Origin: DASSKK01 sp035690495
Lineage (GTDB): Bacteria; Actinomycetota; Actinomycetes; Propionibacteriales; Nocardioidaceae
Length of the DNA stretch: 27,554 nucleotides
NCBI GenBank assembly: GCA_035690495.1
Contig: DASSKK010000088.1
Span: 1-27,554, forward strand
Direction of reading: 5' to 3'
Part shown: positions 23,101 to 27,554 of the stretch, in pieces
How positions within the stretch are numbered: position 1 is the first letter of the stretch
How the letters are laid out: each line of letters starts with the position of its first letter
Position numbers and translations under genes: made by a program
Notes under the pieces: model-generated
Told to the model about the DNA's origin: nothing
Database searches by the model: none
The model's input: only the letters and a program-made list of their open reading frames with translations

Positions 23101-24278
23101 GGATCGAGACGGTCGACGTCTTCTACCTGGCGATGCCGGAGATCCTCGACATCGGCGACGGCAGCCAGGACGTCCTGCTGGTCCGGGTGCGCGGCGGCGG
23201 GCACACCGGGTGGGGTGAGTGCGAGGCGTCCCCGCTGACCTCGATCGCCAGCCTGGTCTGCCCGATGTCGCACAGCGCGTGCCGGCCGGTCATCGACAGC
23301 GTCCTCGGGCAGCGGGTGGACAGCGCCGCCGACATCGCCAGGATCGCCACCGAGGTGCGCGCGAGCAGCCTGGACCTGTTGCAGGCCGACCACACGCTGT
23401 CCGGCATCACCAACGCGCTGTGGGACCTGCTCGGCCAGGCCACCGGACGTCCGGTGTACGAGCTGCTCGGCCACGACCGGTTCGTCGCGAAGACCCCCTA
23501 CGCGTCGGCACTGTTCGGCGAGACTCCGCAGCAGACGCTGGAGAAGGCGCTCGACGCCCGCGACTCGGGGTTCGTGGCCGCGAAGTTCGGCTGGGCCGGG
23601 TTCGGGCGCGGCAGTGTGGAGGCTGACGCCGACCAGGTTCACGCAGCACGGGAGGGCTTGGGTGCCGACGGGATCCTGCTGGTGGATGCGGGCACCGTCT
23701 GGAACGACGACGTCGAGGCGGCCGCGCTGCGGCTGCCGGCCCTCGAGCAGGCGGGGGTGCTGTGGCTGGAGGAGCCGTTCGTCTCCGGGGCGCTCACCTG
23801 CTACCGCAGCCTCGCCCGGCGGTGCAGAACGCTGCGGCTTGCCGGCGGCGAGGGCGCGCACAACGCCCTGCTGGCCCGCCACCTCATCGACCACGGCGAG
23901 GTGGGGTTCGTGCAGATCGACACCGGCAGGATCGGCGGGATCGGCGACGCACAGCAGGTCGCGGACTACGCACGGAGCAGGGACGTGCAGTTCGTCAACC
24001 ACACTTTCACCTCCCACTTGGCGCTGAGCGCCTCGCTGCAGCCGTTCGCCGACCGGGCCGACGACTGGCTGTGCGAGTATCCGGTGGAGGCCAAAAACGT
24101 CGCCCGTCGGCTCACCCGCAACCACATCGAGCTCGACAAGAACGGCCAGGTCGTGGTCCCGCCCGGACCGGGGCTCGGCATGCAGATCGACGTCGAGGCG
24201 GTCCGTGACTACCTGGTCGACGTCGAGATCACCGTCGCCGGGAAGACCCTCTACACGACCCCAGATCTCACCAGCTGA
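23097..24278 (+). CDS. Enolase-superfamily (mandelate racemase-type) sugar-acid dehydratase candidate 2
   Basis: A 393-residue paralogue of the protein at 20914-22050, with clear shared stretches (LWDLLGQATGRPV, KFGWAGFGRGS). Metal ligands are D197 (LLVDAGT), E225 or E226 (WLEEPF) and E252 (LAGGEG). Base/acid residues are K163 and the D275-H302 dyad (QIDTGRIGG and FVNHTFTSHLALSASLQ). As in the other copy, the second Lys of K-x-K is a Gly. The HTFTSH segment differs from the HGWN of copy 1, so the two probably handle different substrates or epimers. Start: GTG 23097 (GTGA overlap with the alcohol dehydrogenase stop); the frame extends to 23019 inside that gene. Expected reaction: dehydration or epimerisation of a hydroxy acid. 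Confidence 0.88.
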   Translation: MRIETVDVFYLAMPEILDIGDGSQDVLLVRVRGGGHTGWGECEASPLTSIASLVCPMSHSACRPVIDSVLGQRVDSAADIARIATEVRASSLDLLQADHTLSGITNALWDLLGQATGRPVYELLGHDRFVAKTPYASALFGETPQQTLEKALDARDSGFVAAKFGWAGFGRGSVEADADQVHAAREGLGADGILLVDAGTVWNDDVEAAALRLPALEQAGVLWLEEPFVSGALTCYRSLARRCRTLRLAGGEGAHNALLARHLIDHGEVGFVQIDTGRIGGIGDAQQVADYARSRDVQFVNHTFTSHLALSASLQPFADRADDWLCEYPVEAKNVARRLTRNHIELDKNGQVVVPPGPGLGMQIDVEAVRDYLVDVEITVAGKTLYTTPDLTS

Positions 24279-24314
24279 TCGTCCACACAAAGGACAGACT
24301 CCAGGAGGACACGA

Positions 24315-25172
24315 ATGAGGCTCGCCCGGCTGGGCCCACCCGGCGAGGAGCGGCCCGTGCTCATCGACGCGGGCCGGACCCTCGATCTGACCGGCCTGAC
24401 CCGAGACATCGACGGCGGCTTCCTCGAGGCCGGAGGGCTGGAGCTGGTGCGGTCGGCGCTGGCAGCGGGCTCCCTGCCCGACCTCGAGGACCCGCCCGAG
24501 CGGGTCGGCGCCCCGATCGCCAGGCCGAGCGCCGTGGTGTGCATCGGGATGAACTACGCCGCCCACGCCGCGGAGTCGGGCTCGCCGCCCCCGGAAACCC
24601 CGATCGTGTTCTTGAAGACACCGAACACGGTGGTCGGACCCTACGACCCGATGACGATCCCCAAGGGCAGCCGGAAGACCGACTGGGAGGTCGAGCTCGG
24701 TGTGGTGATCGGCGCCCGTACGTCGTACCTGGACTCGCCCGACGAGGCTCTCGAGCACGTCGCCGGCTTCGTCGCCTGCAATGACGTCTCTGAGCGCGAC
24801 TTCCAGCTCACGCAGTCCGGCGGCCAGTGGAGCAAGGGCAAGTGCGCGGCCGGGTTCAGCCCCACCGGGCCCTGGCTGGTCAGCCCCGAGGATGTGGCCC
24901 ACCAGGGGCTGCGGCTGCGCAGCAGCGTCAACGGCGAGGCCCGGCAGGACTCGACCACCGCCGACATGATCTTCGGCGTCGAGTTCCTCATCTGGCACCT
25001 GAGCCAGTTCATGACCCTCGAGCCGGGCGACCTGCTGCTGACCGGCACCCCGGAGGGCGTGGCCCTGTCCGGCCGGTTCCCCTACCTGCGACCCGGCGAC
25101 GTGGTGGACCTCGAGATCGACGGACTCGGCCACCAGCGCCAGCAGATGGTCAGCTACCAGGAGGGGTGGTAG
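24315..25172 (+). CDS. Fumarylacetoacetate hydrolase family protein (2,4-diketo-acid hydrolase type)
   Basis: A 285-residue FAH-fold enzyme. It has a short N-terminal domain and the catalytic domain beginning CIGMNYAAHAAESG (76-89). Metal ligands are E125 and E127 (DWEVELG) and D157 (CNDVSERD); QWSKGK (171-176) and SPTGPWLV follow, as in the group that includes 2,4-diketo-3-deoxy-L-fuconate hydrolase and acylpyruvate hydrolases. These cut a C-C bond in a 2,4-diketo acid, releasing pyruvate. Start: ATG 24315 behind AGGAGG. It is followed after 2 bp by an SDR. Together they match the last two steps of non-phosphorylative deoxy-sugar-acid breakdown. Confidence 0.92.
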   Translation: MRLARLGPPGEERPVLIDAGRTLDLTGLTRDIDGGFLEAGGLELVRSALAAGSLPDLEDPPERVGAPIARPSAVVCIGMNYAAHAAESGSPPPETPIVFLKTPNTVVGPYDPMTIPKGSRKTDWEVELGVVIGARTSYLDSPDEALEHVAGFVACNDVSERDFQLTQSGGQWSKGKCAAGFSPTGPWLVSPEDVAHQGLRLRSSVNGEARQDSTTADMIFGVEFLIWHLSQFMTLEPGDLLLTGTPEGVALSGRFPYLRPGDVVDLEIDGLGHQRQQMVSYQEGW

Positions 25173-25174
25173 AG

Positions 25175-25927
25175 ATGGAAGCAGAGTTCGAAGGGCTGGT
25201 CGGTCTGGTCACCGGCGGGGCGTCCGGCATCGGCGCCGCCGTCGCCGTCGGCCTACTCGCCCGCGGCGCCGCCGTCGCGGTGCTCGACGTCGACACCGTC
25301 GGCGCGCCCTCCGGGGTGCTGCCCGTGGTCGCGGACGTCATCAAGGACGACTCGGTCCGCGCCGGGGTCGGCCGAGTGGTGGAAACCTTCGGCCGACTCG
25401 ACATCGTCGTGAACAACGCGGGGATCGGAGCCCAGGGCTCGGTCGCGGACAACCCCGACGCGCAGTGGTGGCAGGTGCTGGACGTCAACCTGCTCGGCAT
25501 GGTCCGAGTCACCAGGGCGGCGCTGCCGCACCTGCGCCAGTCACGCGCCGCGGCCATCGTCAACGTCGGCTCGGTAGTGGGCACGATCGGGCTCCCCGAC
25601 CGGGTGCTCTACAGCGCGACCAAGGGCGCGGTCGCTGCCGCGACACGGGCGATGGCCGCCGACCACCTCCGCGAGGGGATCCGGGTGAACTGCGTCGCCC
25701 CGGGCACCGCCGACACGCCGTGGATCAATCGGCTGCTGGCCGTCGCCGACGACCCCGACGCCGAGCGCGCCGCGCTCGAGGCGCGCCAACCGCACGGCCG
25801 GCTCGTCTCGCCCGAAGAGGTGGCACAGGCGATCCTGTATCTCGCCAGTCCGCTGGCGGGCTCCACCACCGGAACCTGCCTCGCCGTGGACGGCGGGATG
25901 GCCGGCCTGCGCCCCCGCCAGTCGTGA
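25175..25927 (+). CDS. SDR dehydrogenase, 2-keto-3-deoxy-acid dehydrogenase candidate
   Basis: A 250-residue classical SDR. It has TGGASGIG (13-20); D38 at the end of the second strand (VLDVD), which favours NAD over NADP; NNAG (80-83); and the catalytic S133, Y146 and K150 (YSATK). Start: ATG 25175 with GAGGGG upstream, 2 bp past the FAH-family gene stop. By analogy to L-fuconate breakdown, it would oxidise the 4-hydroxyl of a 2-keto-3-deoxy acid to give the 2,4-diketo acid that the FAH-family enzyme then splits. This is pathway inference; SDR substrate cannot be read from sequence. It is the last gene of the operon. Confidence 0.9.
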   Translation: MEAEFEGLVGLVTGGASGIGAAVAVGLLARGAAVAVLDVDTVGAPSGVLPVVADVIKDDSVRAGVGRVVETFGRLDIVVNNAGIGAQGSVADNPDAQWWQVLDVNLLGMVRVTRAALPHLRQSRAAAIVNVGSVVGTIGLPDRVLYSATKGAVAAATRAMAADHLREGIRVNCVAPGTADTPWINRLLAVADDPDAERAALEARQPHGRLVSPEEVAQAILYLASPLAGSTTGTCLAVDGGMAGLRPRQS

Positions 25928-25985
25928 CCTCTCCGTCGGTTGGCATGCCGTGTGCAGCTGTCCTGAGCCGCTCCCTTGCGAGCCC

Positions 25986-26004
25986 TCGCTGGCAGCGATC
26001 TTTT
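25986..26004 (+). terminator. Hairpin with T tract after the plus-strand operon
   Basis: TCGC (25986-25989) pairs with GCGA (25995-25998) across TGGCA and is followed by TCTTTT (25999-26004). It lies about 60 bp after the SDR stop and is the only hairpin here with a T run, so a weak intrinsic terminator is reasonable. Confidence 0.4.
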
Positions 26005-26398
26005 GGTCGCTAGAGCTCATGCCGCCATGCACACGGCACCGCTCCCGCCAACCGCTCTCTGCCTGCCCCAACCAAACATCGGCAGCGTGCACTTTCCCGC
26101 CCAGTGAGAACCCCTACGAATCGGGTAGCTCTCGCCCCAGTGAACAGCGGGAATGTGCGCCTCATCATGGCTTTGGGACCGAGCGGTACGTACGGATGCG
26201 CGGCTGGACATCACATCGGCGGAGGGCACGTTTGAGCCAGCAGCCCAATCATGCGAGGTGTTGTGGCAGCTTGGCGCAACACGCGCCAACTTCACCGACT
26301 CGCCCCACGGTGGTGCACTCGACGCAGTGACCGAACCGGAGATCTCGAACCATCGCAGCATCACACCGGTGGTGGCTCGGATTTCCCAACGCATTCCC
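26005..26398. other. Intergenic region
   Basis: There is no supported gene here. It contains the palindromic repeat copy at 26081-26160; the rest shows no clear feature up to the long direct repeat. Confidence 0.5.
26081..26160 (+). repeat. Small palindromic intergenic repeat, copy 2
   Basis: GGCAGCGTGCACTTTC (26081-26096) and TACGAATCG (26115-26123) repeat the left part of the 1416-1489 element, with spacing within one base. The outer arms GCGTGCACTTTCCCGC (26085-26100) and GCGGGAATGTGCGC (26147-26160) are imperfect complements, so this copy could also fold as a long hairpin. Confidence 0.55.
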
Positions 26399-26656
26399 GA
26401 CAGAACCCGCCGCGAAGGACCCTGGAGGCGCCCATCACGCTGACAACTGAACATCGCCCCTGAAAGGGCAAAGCCGCAGGTCAACCGCGCTTTCCACATG
26501 GGTGGCAGGTGCAGGATTCGAACCTGCGTAGGGAGAACCCGGCGGATTTACAGGACGACCATCCCCACCCGGTCACCTGCACGTTTGTCGGCGAAGCCGA
26601 GAACTTCCGCACAACTTCCCCACAGCCAGCCGGACCCAGCCGCCACCAGCCGGACA
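26399..26656. repeat. Long direct repeat, copy B (right)
   Basis: Same orientation as 4484-4740 and about 258 bp. Most differences fall in a short stretch near 26462-26472 and in the variable arm of the embedded tRNA relic. After its right end (near 26656) similarity stops abruptly and a different TA module follows. Confidence 0.85.
26503..26553 (-). pseudogene. tRNA-Tyr(GTA) 3'-half relic, copy B
   Basis: Same layout as copy A: anticodon loop CTGTAAA, T arm and acceptor strand identical to copy A over the last 30 bases. The variable arm is different but still paired: GGG-TTCT-CCC here against GGCG-TA-CGCC in copy A. The broken anticodon stem is shared. No 3' CCA is encoded. Confidence 0.65.
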
Positions 26657-26744
26657 ACGCGACACAGCCGCCTGATCCGAACATCCGTCGGCACCACGGG
26701 GCCCCTCAATCGACGTCTCGGAGCCCGCGAGGGCTTGGCCCGTG

Positions 26745-27065
26745 TTACCCGGCGGTCCGCGCGGCCGCCCGCAGCTGGGACACGTCTTGCTCGAGTCTGC
26801 GCACCACTGAATCCAGGGTCGTCTCTGCATCGGCGGCGAGCCGCTCGACGATCCACGACCGGACCATTGTCGAGGCGGGGATGCCGAGCCGGTCTGCCAG
26901 GTCTTCGATCTGGTCGACCTCCTGCTGGTTCAGCCGCACCGAGTAGACCGTGGAGCGACCGTGCCCACGACTGATCTTCGTGCCCGGCTTGAGCGGAGCA
27001 TCCGGATTGGCCTCGCTCGCCAACGCCTCCCGCTCCAGCAGTTCCTCCAACGACTCCTTGCCCAT
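26745..27065 (-). CDS. Ribbon-helix-helix antitoxin of a BrnTA-like pair
   Basis: A 106-residue protein. It has a disordered N-terminal half, then a ribbon-helix-helix unit (STVYSVRLNQQEVDQIEDLA and DRLGIPASTMVRSWIVERL, about 38-77) that binds operator DNA as a dimer, then a C-terminal helix. I prefer ATG 27065 (GGAGG about 7 bases upstream, TGATG junction with the toxin stop); GTG 27068 is also possible. It follows a BrnT-like toxin gene with a stop/start overlap, the toxin-first order typical of BrnTA. It should neutralise the toxin and repress the pair. Confidence 0.78.
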   Translation of the reverse strand: MGKESLEELLEREALASEANPDAPLKPGTKISRGHGRSTVYSVRLNQQEVDQIEDLADRLGIPASTMVRSWIVERLAADAETTLDSVVRRLEQDVSQLRAAARTAG

Positions 27066-27349
27066 CACTCCTCCTGTGCCTGGTAGCGACGCCGGTCCAG
27101 ATCGTTCGCAGCCCAGCCGTTGACGCCGTACTGATGGCCGTTGTCTTCCAGCACGATCACCGTCACCAACCCACCACGGGTCTGCGACCAGCCGACGATG
27201 CGCACACTGCGACCCGACTCGCTGGCCGGATCCGGATCCATGACCAGACGACGCGGATCAGCCAGCACCTCGTTAGCCATCGCCGGGCTGATCCCATGGC
27301 GGACCGTCATGTACTCGCCGCGTTCGGACCAGTCGACCTCCTCGAACAT
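27065..27349 (-). CDS. BrnT-like toxin
   Basis: A 94-residue protein: an N-terminal WSERGEYMTVRHGISPAMA, a NEVLADPRRLVMDPDPASES segment, and a strand-rich RSVRIVGWSQTRGGLVTVIV ending DLDRRRYQAQEE. The order (helix with RHGIS, acidic loop, beta sheet, RRRY end) resembles BrnT, a RelE-fold ribonuclease. It differs enough that I call it BrnT-like and not BrnT. Start: ATG 27349, close behind a palindromic operator and a plausible promoter. Cytoplasmic mRNA cleavage is expected from the family but not proven. Confidence 0.68.
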   Translation of the reverse strand: MFEEVDWSERGEYMTVRHGISPAMANEVLADPRRLVMDPDPASESGRSVRIVGWSQTRGGLVTVIVLEDNGHQYGVNGWAANDLDRRRYQAQEE

Positions 27350-27356
27350 CTACACA

Positions 27357-27377
27357 GCGTAGAACATCGTACTACGC
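27357..27377 (-). promoter_or_regulatory. Palindromic operator/promoter of the BrnTA-like pair
   Basis: GCGTAG (27357-27362) and CTACGC (27372-27377) are perfect inverted repeats with a 9-base spacer. Another CGTAG follows at 27380-27384. On the minus strand TACGAT (27366-27371) is a good -10 within the palindrome, and TTGGGC (27388-27393) a possible -35 at 16-bp spacing. The ATG is 8 bases past the palindrome, so bound repressor would block transcription directly. Confidence 0.55.
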
Positions 27378-27445
27378 AACGTAGAAGGCCCAAGGCGGCA
27401 AAATTCTCAGCGCGGAGATATTGTCAAGACCTGTGGATCGGCATG

Positions 27446-27554
27446 TCACGCGACTTGCTGATCACCTCCTGATTCGACGGCTGGTTCGTCGGTTCGCTCG
27501 ACGAGTTTGCCCTTCTTGAACTGGGCTCCGGCTCGGACCAGCGCGACCAGGTGC
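27446..27554 (-). CDS. C-terminal tail of an unidentified protein (partial)
   Basis: The minus strand from the window edge reads HLVALVRAGAQFKKGKLVER, then TDEPAVESGGDQQVA and TGA (27446-27448). I do not recognise it with certainty. A compact basic end followed by a loose acidic tail is compatible with a transposase or DNA-binding protein C-terminus, which would fit a mobile-element border. The start lies outside the window. Confidence 0.35.
   Translation of the reverse strand, partial: HLVALVRAGAQFKKGKLVERTDEPAVESGGDQQVA

Noticed and set aside
20914..24278. N-succinylamino-acid racemase reading of the enolase-superfamily genes, attractive beside a D-aminoacylase
   Set aside because: That branch uses a Lys opposite the K-x-K; here an Asp-His dyad and K-x-G are seen, as in the mandelate-racemase-like dehydratases.
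22917..25133. 738-residue minus-strand open frame
   Set aside because: It is the antisense shadow of the second dehydratase and FAH-family genes, which have complete active sites.
26017..26499. 160-residue minus-strand frame upstream of the right repeat
   Set aside because: Its end is simply the translation of the long direct repeat; the similar frame at the left repeat diverges, and no family is seen.
1..27554. CRISPR array
   Set aside because: No regularly spaced short repeats were found; the repeats present are few and irregularly placed.

Overview
The window is high-GC DNA with GTG/TTG starts, 4-bp ATGA/GTGA gene overlaps and actinobacterial families (CsbD, NarL/LuxR-type regulator, DUF6247, Phd-like antitoxin, IclR and GntR regulators). 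It fits an actinomycete (Actinomycetota); I cannot name a genus. It looks like accessory catabolic DNA: two unrelated substrate-uptake-and-breakdown operons bordered by toxin-antitoxin (TA) debris and long direct repeats.

Layout. 0-2.3 kb: a CsbD-like stress protein, an orphan response regulator whose receiver domain has lost the phosphoacceptor segment, and a frameshifted VOC (glyoxalase-like) gene. 2.3-4.1 kb: an acetamidase/formamidase-family gene followed by a short-chain dehydrogenase. 4.48-4.74 kb and 26.40-26.66 kb: two copies of a ~257-bp direct repeat, each holding the 3' half of a tRNA-Tyr(GTA) and together bracketing about 21.9 kb. 4.8-6.2 kb: TA graveyard (Phd-like antitoxin, a beheaded PIN toxin, a DUF6247/RelE-like pair, and a second, truncated copy of the antitoxin).

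6.27-15.5 kb, minus strand: a compact ten-gene operon. Reading downstream it runs IclR regulator, isochorismatase-fold cysteine hydrolase, LivH, LivM, LivG, substrate-binding lipoprotein, LivF, class III CoA-transferase, HMG-CoA-lyase-type enzyme, methyltransferase. It reads as import of a small organic acid, CoA activation and retro-Claisen cleavage.

15.8-25.9 kb: a GntR/FCD regulator divergent from a nine-gene plus-strand operon: amino-acid-type ABC importer (binding protein, permease, ATPase), N-acyl-D-amino-acid deacylase, two paralogous enolase-superfamily dehydratase-like proteins flanking a zinc alcohol dehydrogenase, an FAH-family hydrolase and an SDR. The last enzymes match the logic of non-phosphorylative sugar-acid breakdown (dehydrate, oxidise, hydrolyse). 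The deacylase and the amino-acid-type importer do not belong to known versions of that route, so this is the best candidate for an undescribed pathway, probably for an N-acylated or amide-linked polyhydroxy acid. This block looks richer in GC than the preceding operon (45/60 bases at 20101-20160 against 35/60 at 10501-10560).

26.7-27.5 kb: a BrnT-like toxin/ribbon-helix-helix antitoxin pair with a palindromic operator, and the C-terminal tail of an unidentified protein entering from the right edge. No integrase or complete transposase is visible.
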